In this document: positions 9,462 to 17,756 of the stretch, in pieces | Numbering within the stretch: the first letter of the stretch is position 1 | How the letters are laid out: each line of letters opens with the position of its first letter | NCBI GenBank assembly: GCA_026981615.1 | Contig: JALSIH010000153.1 | Span: 1 to 54,053 of the forward strand | Direction of reading: 5' to 3' | Source of the DNA: Chitinophagales bacterium | GTDB lineage: Bacteria; Bacteroidota; Bacteroidia; Chitinophagales; S012-47 | DNA length: 54,053 bases | The notes under the pieces: model-generated | Database searches by the model: none | Told to the model about the DNA's origin: nothing | The model's input: only the letters and a program-made list of their open reading frames with translations | Made by a program: the position numbers and the translations under genes

Positions 9462-10613
9462 TTATCTGATCAGCGCTTCCGCCCTGATCCTTTTTCGTTT
9501 TAAAATTACATCCCCCAAGCGCAGCGAGGCATTGAGCAACTGTACCTTTATGTAGGCATTGCGCTCGATATGGTAGTGCAGGTCTTCAAGCAGGCGCACC
9601 GCGCTTTCATAGGCTTCCAGGTCCATCTTTTCGTTCAGAAAAACCGTCAGCTTTTCATATCCCGGCAAAATACGGGCTGTGTAGCCCGCGCTCATGCCCG
9701 CCTTCAGTGATTCTTCAAAAAAATGCAGTCCGTAGCGTACAAAATACTTCTGCCACTCTCTGCCTTTGGTCGATATCTCGTTGATCCATTCCAGCAGGGC
9801 CGCCCAGTCGGAGCGGGCAATCATCAGCATCCATTGCCGAAAGGTGTCTCCCATGCCCCCCTCCGATTCAGCAGCCAGCTTCAGTGCCCGGGCCAGATCG
9901 CCATCGCTCAGATAGGCCAGCTCACGCGCCCGGCTTTCCTCCATCCCTTCCTTTCGTACGAGATGCTGCAAGATGTCTTCATCGCGTAGCGGATGCAGAC
10001 GATAAACCTGCGTGCGGCTCAAAATGGTGTTGAGCAGTTCGCTTTCGTCTTCGGCCATCAGGATGATATACGTATCCTCCGGGGGTTCTTCAATGATTTT
10101 GAGCAGGCGATTGCCCTCTTTCTTCAGCAACTCCGCCTTCCATACAAGCAGCACCTTGCTCCCCGCCTCAAAGCTTTTCATACCGAGCTTTCTGACGATC
10201 TCACGGCATTCGCGGGCCGTTATGTTGCCCTGTTTATTGGCGGCATCGAGGCGCAGAAGCCAGTCGTTGTAGCTCATCAGCGGGTCTTCCTCAAGGGCCT
10301 GGCGCCACTCTTCCATCCGGTCGCTGCTCAGTGGCGCGTCTTTTTGCTTTTCTTTTTTGACCACCGGAAAAGTGAAGTGCAAGTCCGGATGGATGTATTT
10401 TTCCGTCTTCCTGCAGGCATTGCACTTGCCGCAGAGATCCGTTTCACTACGATTTTCACAAAGAAGATATCCGGCCAGAGCCAGGGCCATGGGCAACAGT
10501 CCCTGCCCGCTTTTGCCGAGCAGCAGAATGGCATGTGCCAGTCGGCCTTCCTGCACCGCCCTCCGCAGGGGCCCCTTAATATGTTCCTGTCCGCTGATTT
10601 CCGAAAAATTCAT
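9462..10613 (-). CDS. holB: DNA polymerase III delta' subunit
   Basis: 'AILLLGKSGQGLLPMALALAGYLLCEN', 'CGKCNACRK' zinc module, 'IIEEPPEDTYIILMAEDESELLNTILSRTQVYRL'. Confidence 0.9.
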   Translation of the reverse strand: MNFSEISGQEHIKGPLRRAVQEGRLAHAILLLGKSGQGLLPMALALAGYLLCENRSETDLCGKCNACRKTEKYIHPDLHFTFPVVKKEKQKDAPLSSDRMEEWRQALEEDPLMSYNDWLLRLDAANKQGNITARECREIVRKLGMKSFEAGSKVLLVWKAELLKKEGNRLLKIIEEPPEDTYIILMAEDESELLNTILSRTQVYRLHPLRDEDILQHLVRKEGMEESRARELAYLSDGDLARALKLAAESEGGMGDTFRQWMLMIARSDWAALLEWINEISTKGREWQKYFVRYGLHFFEESLKAGMSAGYTARILPGYEKLTVFLNEKMDLEAYESAVRLLEDLHYHIERNAYIKVQLLNASLRLGDVILKRKRIRAEALIR

Positions 10614-10908
10614 TTTCCTGTTTTGTTTTCAGGGCGAAAGGAGCATTGTCGGCAGATAGTCTTCGGCCATGCATGCCGGAGTTTCGAGTCCGTTTATAAC
10701 ACTGTTTATGCTCTGCTGCTTGATTGCTATTATCTCTTTCCGCCTCATTCCTCCCATTCATTGCATCCTCATAACAAAACTACACAATTCATTATTGCCC
10801 TGTGAGGAAATGCCCGAGGGGCCGGTAACGGAGAGTTTAAGAGCGGAGAAGGTAAGGAGTTGGCAAGCGGTAGAAGCGGCCGCTCCGGCTGTTAAAAAAT
10901 GGCCTTAA

Positions 10909-10928
10909 AAGCATTTCGGTGAATGCTT
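10909..10928. repeat. Perfect 7-bp inverted repeat (AAGCATT-tcggtg-AATGCTT) in the holB-rng intergenic region
   Basis: Read directly. Confidence 0.6.
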
Positions 10929-10959
10929 CTTGCTTTGATTTTGGGAAAAAGAGGTGCCT

Positions 10960-11071
10960 GGTGGTTGGTGGTTGGTGATTGGTGGTTGGTGCTTGGTGGT
11001 TGGTGATTGGTGGTTAGTGGTTGGTGGTTAGTGGTTGGTGGTTAGTGGTTGGTGGTTAGTGGTTGGTGATC
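10960..11071. repeat. Tandem heptamer array, about 16 units of GGTGGTT/AGTGGTT/GGTGATT
   Basis: Units read at exact 7-bp spacing; the last half alternates as a 14-bp AGTGGTTGGTGGTT supermotif. Confidence 0.95.
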
Positions 11072-11155
11072 CTGATCTGCCCTGACCTGTCCTGACCGAA
11101 GCGTCAGGATCGAGCAAAGCGAGCGTCAGGGCCGGGCAGAGGCAAGTGTCAGGAG
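11071..11155. repeat. Nested inverted-repeat element built from CCTGAC/GTCAGG words
   Basis: TCCTGAC(11090-11096)-cgaagc-GTCAGGA(11103-11109), flanked by CCCTGAC(11080-11086)/GTCAGGG(11125-11131) and CTGC/GCAG. Confidence 0.75.
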
Positions 11156-11173
11156 ACAGCAAGAATCAAAAAA

Positions 11174-11209
11174 AGAAAACGCCAGGCACATGTAAGCTGG
11201 CGTTTCTTT
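11174..11209 (-). terminator. Intrinsic terminator downstream of rng
   Basis: AAACGCCAG (11177-11185) / CTGGCGTTT (11197-11205) followed on the minus strand by a T-rich tract. Confidence 0.85.
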
Positions 11210-11247
11210 ATTGAAATGTGGCAGCCGTGATTAAAACCCGGGTTTTC

Positions 11248-12816
11248 TTATTTTTTCTTGCTCTTGTCAAGCGATATCTCTTCTCCGCGGCTGTCGTAGA
11301 TGTGGTACTCTACGATACCGAAGTCGGCATTGCCGGCCACTTTGATGCGTGTGCCGTATTTCAGCAGCCATTGAACGGTTTTGCTTTTCAGGCCTTTTTT
11401 GAGAAAAGCCTCCACAAAGGGGTGCACGATGAGCTTGATGTTTTTCAGCTTCATTTCCTGTGTCAGATGTTCGATTTCCCTTTCAATCTCGTCAATGATC
11501 AGCACCGATGGCTCGATCTTTCCGCTACCGCGGCAGGTCGGGCAGGTTTCGACCGTGGCAATTTTTACCTCGGGCCGCACCCTTTCGCGGGTGATTTGAA
11601 TAAGGCCGAATTTGCTCATCGGCAAAATGGAATGACGGGCATGATCGGGCTCCATGGCATCCTTGAGGGTCTGATAGACCTTGCGCTTGTTGGCAGGCGA
11701 TTTCATATCAATAAAGTCGATGATGATAATGCCGCCAATATCGCGAAGCCTCAGCTGGCGGGCCACTTCCTCTGCCGCTTCGAGGTTGACCTGGAGGGCG
11801 TTGGTCTCCTGGTCGGTGCTGTTGTTCACGCGGTAACCGCTGTTGACATCCACCACGTGGAGGGCCTCGGTGTGCTCGATCACCAGATAGGCTCCGCTGT
11901 CCATGGTGACGGATTTGCCAAAGGCCGACTTGATTTGGCGGGTCACTCCGTAGGCATCGAATATGGGTGTTTTCGATCCGTGATAGGATACGATTTTCTC
12001 TTTGCCGGGCGAAATCTGTGCAATATAGGATTTGACTTCCTGCGCCAGTTTCTTGTCGTCAATGGTAATTTTCGAGTAGGATTCATTGAGGAAATCCCTC
12101 AAAAGGCCCGATGTTTTGTTGATCTCGCTCAGCAGTTGTACCGGAGGCGATACATTGTGCAGCTTGTCATAGATTTCGTACCACTTGTCAACCAGCGACA
12201 TTAAATCTTCATGCAGGTCGGCCACACTTTTGCCCTGGGCCACGGTGCGCACCACCACTCCGAAGTTATTGGGCCGGATGCTCTCAATAAGTTTCTGAAG
12301 GCGCTTGCGTTCCTTGGCGTCTTCGATTTTTTTTGAGATACCGATGGTATTGCTGAAGGGGGCCAATACGAGGTATCTTCCCGGGATGGTGATTTCGGAT
12401 GTCAGGCGGGGGCCTTTTGTCGAGATGGGCTCTTTGAAGACCTGCACCATCAAAGGGTGCTTTTTCGACAGGACATTGTTGATCTTTCCCGTTTTTACAA
12501 TCTCCTTCTCGAGAGGAGCCTTTTCGATCTGGCGATGTTTGCGACTGCCGCTAATTCCAAGATTGGTCCATTTGATGAGTGATTTTACATTCGGCCCCAG
12601 ATCGGTATAATGCAAAAAAGCATCTTTCTGGTAACCGATATCGACAAATGCTGCATTCAACCCGGGATTGATCTTTTTGACCCGTCCGAGAAAAATGTCG
12701 CCAACCTTGAATTTGTCGTTCTCTTTGGCTTCATGAAATTCGACCAACTTCCCGTTTTCGAGAAGGGCAATCTCCACACCACCTGATCCTGATTTCATTA
12801 CTAATTCTCTTTCCAC
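11248..12816 (-). CDS. rng: Ribonuclease G/E family (GTG start)
   Basis: S1-like N-terminus 'VGDIFLGRVKKINPGLNAAFVDIGYQKDAFLHYTDL', catalytic 'GGIIIIDFIDM', zinc-link 'CPTCRGSG'. Confidence 0.96.
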   Translation of the reverse strand: MERELVMKSGSGGVEIALLENGKLVEFHEAKENDKFKVGDIFLGRVKKINPGLNAAFVDIGYQKDAFLHYTDLGPNVKSLIKWTNLGISGSRKHRQIEKAPLEKEIVKTGKINNVLSKKHPLMVQVFKEPISTKGPRLTSEITIPGRYLVLAPFSNTIGISKKIEDAKERKRLQKLIESIRPNNFGVVVRTVAQGKSVADLHEDLMSLVDKWYEIYDKLHNVSPPVQLLSEINKTSGLLRDFLNESYSKITIDDKKLAQEVKSYIAQISPGKEKIVSYHGSKTPIFDAYGVTRQIKSAFGKSVTMDSGAYLVIEHTEALHVVDVNSGYRVNNSTDQETNALQVNLEAAEEVARQLRLRDIGGIIIIDFIDMKSPANKRKVYQTLKDAMEPDHARHSILPMSKFGLIQITRERVRPEVKIATVETCPTCRGSGKIEPSVLIIDEIEREIEHLTQEMKLKNIKLIVHPFVEAFLKKGLKSKTVQWLLKYGTRIKVAGNADFGIVEYHIYDSRGEEISLDKSKKK

Positions 12817-12832
12817 GCTACTCAGGTTTTCA

Positions 12833-12890
12833 CCCGCCTGATAAAGACTCGCTTATTGCCATAGCAACAGAGTCTGCTCTTGCGGGCAGG
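12833..12890 (-). promoter_or_regulatory. Nested stem-loop between the 30-aa basic gene and rng
   Basis: CCCGC/GCGGG, AGACTC/GAGTCT and TTGC/GCAA pairs nested around a 4-nt loop. Confidence 0.5.
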
Positions 12891-12947
12891 TTAATAATTG
12901 TGTTACAATTCTGACGGTATGGTGGTGATGTACGGAAGAAAGAATGA

Positions 12948-13040
12948 TTATTTCTTCTTCTTGTGCCTGTTTTTTCTCAGGCGTTTTTTTCGCTTGTGTG
13001 TTGCGATCTTATGTCTTTTACGTTTTTTACCGCTTGGCAT
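12948..13040 (-). CDS. 30-aa highly basic AURKAIP1/COX24 (mS38-like) domain mini-protein
   Basis: Manual translation MPSGKKRKRHKIATHKRKKRLRKNRHKKKK*; matches the small AURKAIP1/COX24-domain proteins known in Bacteroidota; absent from the supplied ORF track. Confidence 0.88.
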   Translation of the reverse strand: MPSGKKRKRHKIATHKRKKRLRKNRHKKKK

Positions 13041-13046
13041 GATCTC

Positions 13047-13847
13047 TTAGTTTTTTAATTTCTTTAATATATTTTCTATCTCTTTTTTCAATTCCGGATC
13101 GGCCTTTTTCAGGGCCTTTTCAAGATACGGAATAGCTTTAACTTCTTCATGCATAGCCACATAGGCTTTTGCAATGGTGCTCAGCGCCAGGGGATTCAGC
13201 GAATCGCTTTTCAGCACCGTATTCATGCGAATAATGGCTTTGTCGTACTGTCCGTTCACCATATTCATTTTTCCCAGGGTGAGGTTGGCCGGCACATTCA
13301 GCGAGTCTTTTCTGACGATGCCCAGCAGGCGCTGCACTCCGTTCATCACGTTTCCCCGGCCCATTATTTCCACTGTGGCCAGGCCTGCCAGTGCCTCCGG
13401 ATTGTCCGGGTCGCTGGCGAGAATGTCCTCATACACCGAAGCGGCCGTTTCGTAGAGGAAAAACGTGAGGTTTTGCCCCGCTTCGCTGCTTCGCCCTGCC
13501 TCTGCCGCATCCAGCAGTTTTCTCCCGGCATTCAGGCGGTTTGGCAGGCTTGTATCGATTTCCAGCGTCCGGAAAGCGTAGAGTGCGGCTACCTGTTGAA
13601 AACCGAGCGAATCCCAAAGATCGGATTCCCGTTTGAGGGCCTGCACTTTTTCCTGCTCGCTGCCGGCCCTGTTTACAGCTGCTTCTGCTCCTGCAAGCAA
13701 AGTTCTCCGGAAACTGTCGAGCTGCTCCCAGGCACGGCTGCGCTGTTCCTCGATCGGGTTCTTCTTTTGCGGCTCACTCCGCATGAGATACAGGGCAACG
13801 ATCAATACCATCCCGGCTGCTATGACGATGCCCTGTCTGTGACTCAC
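13047..13847 (-). CDS. Tetratricopeptide-repeat membrane-anchored protein
   Basis: N-terminal TM, TPR-like repeats 'VPANLTLGKMNMVNGQYDKAIIRMNTVLKSDSLNPLALSTIAKAYVAMHEEVKAIPYLEKAL'; GTG start overlaps the HU stop. Confidence 0.75.
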   Translation of the reverse strand: MSHRQGIVIAAGMVLIVALYLMRSEPQKKNPIEEQRSRAWEQLDSFRRTLLAGAEAAVNRAGSEQEKVQALKRESDLWDSLGFQQVAALYAFRTLEIDTSLPNRLNAGRKLLDAAEAGRSSEAGQNLTFFLYETAASVYEDILASDPDNPEALAGLATVEIMGRGNVMNGVQRLLGIVRKDSLNVPANLTLGKMNMVNGQYDKAIIRMNTVLKSDSLNPLALSTIAKAYVAMHEEVKAIPYLEKALKKADPELKKEIENILKKLKN

Positions 13848-14152
13848 CCGTTATTGAGTTTTTGATGCAATTCTTTGCTGTCCTTCACCATTTCCTGAAA
13901 TACTTTGGAGGGTTTGAAGGCCGGAATAAAATGCTCCGGTATCTCTATTGCCACATTTTTTTTGATGTTTCGTCCGATTTTTTTTGCGCGCTTTTTGGTA
14001 ATAAAACTTCCAAATCCGCGGATATACACATTCTCACCCTGGGCCAATGCATCTTTCACTTCCTTGAAAAAGGCTTCGAGGGTTACCAATACATCCACCT
14101 TGGGTACTCCGGTCTTCTCTGAAATATCAGATATCAAATCTGCTTTTCTCAT
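13844..14152 (-). CDS. HU-family DNA-binding protein
   Basis: MRKADLISDISEKTGVPKVDVLVTLEAFFKEVKDALAQGENVYIRGFGSFITKKRAKKIGRNIKK; start trimmed to 14152. Confidence 0.95.
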   Translation of the reverse strand: MRKADLISDISEKTGVPKVDVLVTLEAFFKEVKDALAQGENVYIRGFGSFITKKRAKKIGRNIKKNVAIEIPEHFIPAFKPSKVFQEMVKDSKELHQKLNNG

Positions 14153-14184
14153 TTTGTCTGTAATATTTTGAAATTCAATAATTC

Positions 14185-14201
14185 CCGCATTCAATATGCG
14201 G
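14185..14201 (-). promoter_or_regulatory. Perfect hairpin in the HU upstream/leader region
   Basis: CCGCAT-5 nt-ATGCGG. Confidence 0.5.
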
Positions 14202-14279
14202 AGGGCAAATTTCACAATTTTATTTAAAAGATTGAAAATTAGTTTGAAAGGATTTCTCATAAGCCCCGATTTTTAATGC

Positions 14280-14308
14280 AAAAGAGCCTTCCTGCCGGCT
14301 CTTTTTTG
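14280..14308. terminator. Bidirectional terminator-like hairpin between two divergent genes
   Basis: AAAAGAGCC (14280-14288) / GGCTCTTTT (14297-14305) with a T tract on both strands. Confidence 0.7.
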
Positions 14309-14309
14309 C

Positions 14310-14339
14310 TTGCAGATGCTCATTTATTGATTATCTTAG
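14310..14339 (+). promoter_or_regulatory. Candidate Bacteroidota-type promoter (TTG-N19-TATCTTAG)
   Basis: TTG at 14310-14312 and TATCTTAG at 14332-14339; close to the consensus TTTG-N19-TAnnTTTG. Confidence 0.45.
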
Positions 14340-14356
14340 TGGTTTACAAGAATTTA

Positions 14357-16168
14357 ATGTTGCGAATTTCTTTTACATTCTTTTTTTTGATCCTGCTCTT
14401 TTCGCTTGAAGCACAGGGACAGGTGCGCAGCAAAAGCGCTGTCGCAGCGGGGGGGCATGTGTATCGTCCGGGAGAAGGCTCAGGGATCCACCAGATGACC
14501 TTCTTTCAGGCCATTCCGAAGCAAAACCGGAGGGCCGGAGTGCCATGGCGCGGTGTTCGGGCGCGTGCTGCCGGAAGCCGGGTGATCGCGCCCCGCGGCA
14601 AACAGCCGCCCGTCATCATTCGTTCTTTTAACGGCAACCCCTTCAATTTCAGAGTGCCGAACGACAACAGCATTGCCGTTTCGAAATCGGGGAAAGTGAT
14701 CAGTGTTATCAATGCTTCGGTGCATTGTTATACGGAGGAGGGCGAGCTTCAAAGTGCTTTCACCCTTGACGACATGGCTTCAACCCTTGGCCTCCATGCC
14801 CTGAAATTTGATCCCAGGGTCATCTATGACCCGCTGGCCGATCGTTTTATTATCTTGTTTCTCAACGGACAGGCCGACAGCAACTCCCACATTGTCCTGG
14901 CCTTTGCCAATGACAGCGACCCAGCTGCGGGCTGGAATCTTTACGCCATTCCGGCTTCACCGGAAGCAGGCGGGCAAAAAGTGGACTTTCCCGCAGTCTC
15001 AATCAGTGCCGACCATCTTTTTATTAGCGGAAATATTTTCGTCAAAGAAGATGACGGCTATCAGTTCAGCGAGTCGGTCATCTGGAAAGTAAACAAATCA
15101 GGAGGCTATCAGGGGCAAATACTTAGTTACGATTATTTTGACCGGATACGATTTGCCGCCCGTCCCTTTTTCTCAATCCTGCCTGTCAACTCGCTGGGTG
15201 TGCGCAACCCGAACAGTGCCTTTTTTGTAGCCAATTACGGGGAAGACACACAGAACGATTCCGTTTTTGTCTTGAAATTGCTGCAACGGGAGGGCATGAA
15301 CGATACGATGGAAATTATAGCATTGAAAGCCGACCAGCCCTATTATTTTCCGCCACTGGCCCGCCAGCCGGGTGTGGAATATCTGGAAACCAACGATGCC
15401 CGTATTTCGGGGGCTTTCCTGAAGGACGGAGAGTTGCAGTTTGTAGCCACTACAGGCATTCCGGGCGAAAGTGTCAGCGGAATTTACCACGGCATTGTTC
15501 ACGGGGCGGAGGGCCCGGCTCCCACGATGCACAGCAATATCATACATTTCGAAAATTTATATGCAGCCTATCCCAATATTGCATCCATGTCGGAAAATGA
15601 GGGTGAGAAGAAGGCGCTTATCGTTTTTAATTTTAGCGGGGTGGATCGCTATCCGGGCTTTGGGGCTGTCTTTTACGACAGTGTTCAGCCTTATTCCAAA
15701 ATGATTGTCCTCAAAGAAGGCAGTTCATCGGTGACCATTCAGCCCGGAGAGATCAATCGCTGGGGCGACTACACGGGCATACAGAGAGATTACTCGGGCG
15801 CGGGCATGGCCTGGGCTTCGGGTTCTTACGGTCGCGGGAATACCCACAAAACATGGATATCTTATCTTGCCATACCGGAATACAACGGCATATCAAGTCC
15901 GGGTATTCCGAAAGAAATTTCTCTTTTCCCCAATCCGATACACATTGATTTTAATCTTGAGTTCGCCATTGAGCGGCCGGGGACGGTGATACTCGAGTTG
16001 CTTGATGCAAACGGGAAGGTCCTTCGCAAACTTTTTAACGATTACCTCGATCCGGGGCAAATTCAGCTTTCCTTTTCGGCAGAGACCCTTTCACCGGGCA
16101 TTTACTTTGTTGTCATGCGTTCGGCATCGGGCGAAAAAATAGCCACCCGAAAGATCATAAAACTCTGA
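14357..16168 (+). CDS. Secreted protein with T9SS type A C-terminal sorting domain
   Basis: Signal peptide MLRISFTFFFLILLFSLEAQGQ; C-terminal 'SLFPNPIHIDFNLEFAIERPGTVILELLDANGKVLRKLF...SPGIYFVVMRSASGEKIATRKIIKL'. Confidence 0.88.
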   Translation: MLRISFTFFFLILLFSLEAQGQVRSKSAVAAGGHVYRPGEGSGIHQMTFFQAIPKQNRRAGVPWRGVRARAAGSRVIAPRGKQPPVIIRSFNGNPFNFRVPNDNSIAVSKSGKVISVINASVHCYTEEGELQSAFTLDDMASTLGLHALKFDPRVIYDPLADRFIILFLNGQADSNSHIVLAFANDSDPAAGWNLYAIPASPEAGGQKVDFPAVSISADHLFISGNIFVKEDDGYQFSESVIWKVNKSGGYQGQILSYDYFDRIRFAARPFFSILPVNSLGVRNPNSAFFVANYGEDTQNDSVFVLKLLQREGMNDTMEIIALKADQPYYFPPLARQPGVEYLETNDARISGAFLKDGELQFVATTGIPGESVSGIYHGIVHGAEGPAPTMHSNIIHFENLYAAYPNIASMSENEGEKKALIVFNFSGVDRYPGFGAVFYDSVQPYSKMIVLKEGSSSVTIQPGEINRWGDYTGIQRDYSGAGMAWASGSYGRGNTHKTWISYLAIPEYNGISSPGIPKEISLFPNPIHIDFNLEFAIERPGTVILELLDANGKVLRKLFNDYLDPGQIQLSFSAETLSPGIYFVVMRSASGEKIATRKIIKL

Positions 16169-16199
16169 AAAGACGGGGCCGCACTTTAATATTGTCCCT

Positions 16200-17273
16200 A
16201 TGCCTGATTTGGAAAAAACATTTTCGCAGCGCCTTCTGCGCTGGGCCCGCGATTGTGACCGTCCCATGCCCTGGAAGGGGGAGCTTGATCCCTACAAAAT
16301 CTGGCTGTCCGAAATCATCCTTCAGCAGACAAGGGTAGCGCAGGGCAGGCCCTATTACGAGCGCTTTCTGGCCCGTTTCCCCGATCTGAAAGCCCTGGCC
16401 GCAGCCGAAGAGGATGAAGTGATTCGCCTTTGGCAGGGCCTGGGCTACTACACGAGGGCGCGCAATCTACTGCGGGCGGCCCGCGATATCCGGGATCGAT
16501 TCGGAGGGCGCTTTCCGGATCGTTATGCACAGATTCTCTCACTTCCGGGCATAGGGCCTTACACGGCTGCTGCCATTGCTTCCTTTGCCTTCGGGCTGCC
16601 CCATGCCGTGCTGGACGGCAATGTCATCCGCGTGCTTACACGCATATTTGGTATTGATGAAGCAATGGACAAGAGCGCGGGCAGGGCCCGGCTGCAGAGT
16701 TTGGCCAACCGGCTCATCAACCGGAAGGCACCAGGCAGCTACAATCAGGCCATCATGGACCTGGGAGCAACAGTCTGCCTGCCGCTCAACCCGCACTGCC
16801 CGGATTGTCCTTTTGCCCGTGATTGCACGGCATATCTTCGGGGAAATCCGGCAGCCTATCCGGTGAAGAGCAAGCGAAGGAAAAAACGCAAGCGCATTCT
16901 CCATTACCTCGCGCTGGAGGAAAATGAAAAACTGGCCATACGGAAGCGCGAAGAGAAAGATATATGGCGCGGGCTCTATGAGTTTCCGCTGATCGAAAGC
17001 GGGAAGGCACTGTCGGCAAAGGAGCTTTTGAATGATCCGCTTCTGGAGAATGCCGCCCTGAAGGGCAATGCGGATGAGCGTGCTCATTTGCAAAGCATCA
17101 GACATGAACTAACGCACCAGACCCTTGAGATTCGTTTTTTCCATTTTCAGCTCGAATGGAAAAAGCCGCCCCCATTTGAAATGATTGCAATTGATAAATT
17201 GAATAAATTTGCATTTCCAAAGCCTATTGAGAATTTGCTGAAGGAGAAATTCTTATATTTAGGATTGGATTAA
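16200..17273 (+). CDS. mutY: A/G-specific adenine glycosylase
   Basis: 'PMPWKGELDPYKIWLSEIILQQTRVAQ', HhH 'LPGIGPYTAAAIASFAFG', FeS cluster CX6CX2CX5C. Confidence 0.97.
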   Translation: MPDLEKTFSQRLLRWARDCDRPMPWKGELDPYKIWLSEIILQQTRVAQGRPYYERFLARFPDLKALAAAEEDEVIRLWQGLGYYTRARNLLRAARDIRDRFGGRFPDRYAQILSLPGIGPYTAAAIASFAFGLPHAVLDGNVIRVLTRIFGIDEAMDKSAGRARLQSLANRLINRKAPGSYNQAIMDLGATVCLPLNPHCPDCPFARDCTAYLRGNPAAYPVKSKRRKKRKRILHYLALEENEKLAIRKREEKDIWRGLYEFPLIESGKALSAKELLNDPLLENAALKGNADERAHLQSIRHELTHQTLEIRFFHFQLEWKKPPPFEMIAIDKLNKFAFPKPIENLLKEKFLYLGLD

Positions 17274-17286
17274 TAAAGCAACTGCC

Positions 17287-17730
17287 ATGGTAAACAAAGT
17301 TATTCTTCTGGGCCGTCTGGGACGCGATCCCGAAATTCGGAACCTTGAAAACGGAGCCACGGTGGCCAATTTTTCCATGGCCACCAGTGAGGTTTTTTAC
17401 GACCGCAACAAACAAAAACAGGAAAGGACGGAATGGCACCGCATTGTGATGTGGAGGCGAAATGCAGAAGTAGCCGAGAAGTACCTGAAAAAAGGGGACC
17501 TCATCTACGTGGAAGGAAAATTGCGAAACCGTTCTTACGAAGACAAAGACAAGAACAAACGCTATATCACGGAAATAGAAGTGGATTATTTTCAAATGCT
17601 CAGTCCGCGATCTGAAAGCAAAGCGGGCGGAAATGAATATGGCGGAGCAGCCGCCCCCGAAAGCAAAGCTGCGCCCACTCCGCAAACTCCGGCCGACCCC
17701 GCAGATATGGAGGACGATCTTCCGTTCTGA
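17287..17730 (+). CDS. ssb: Single-stranded DNA-binding protein
   Basis: MVNKVILLGRLGRDPEIRNLENGATVANFSMATS...; acidic C-terminal tip DDLPF. Confidence 0.97.
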   Translation: MVNKVILLGRLGRDPEIRNLENGATVANFSMATSEVFYDRNKQKQERTEWHRIVMWRRNAEVAEKYLKKGDLIYVEGKLRNRSYEDKDKNKRYITEIEVDYFQMLSPRSESKAGGNEYGGAAAPESKAAPTPQTPADPADMEDDLPF

Positions 17731-17756
17731 TATGGTTTCACGAAACTCAATGAAAT

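Noticed and set aside
10675-10705. GTTTCGAGTCC resembling a tRNA T-loop
   Set aside because: No acceptor, D or anticodon stems could be built around it.
14153-14260. 36-aa N-terminal extension of HU
   Set aside because: AT-rich leader with a hairpin; HU proteins begin at MRKADLI.
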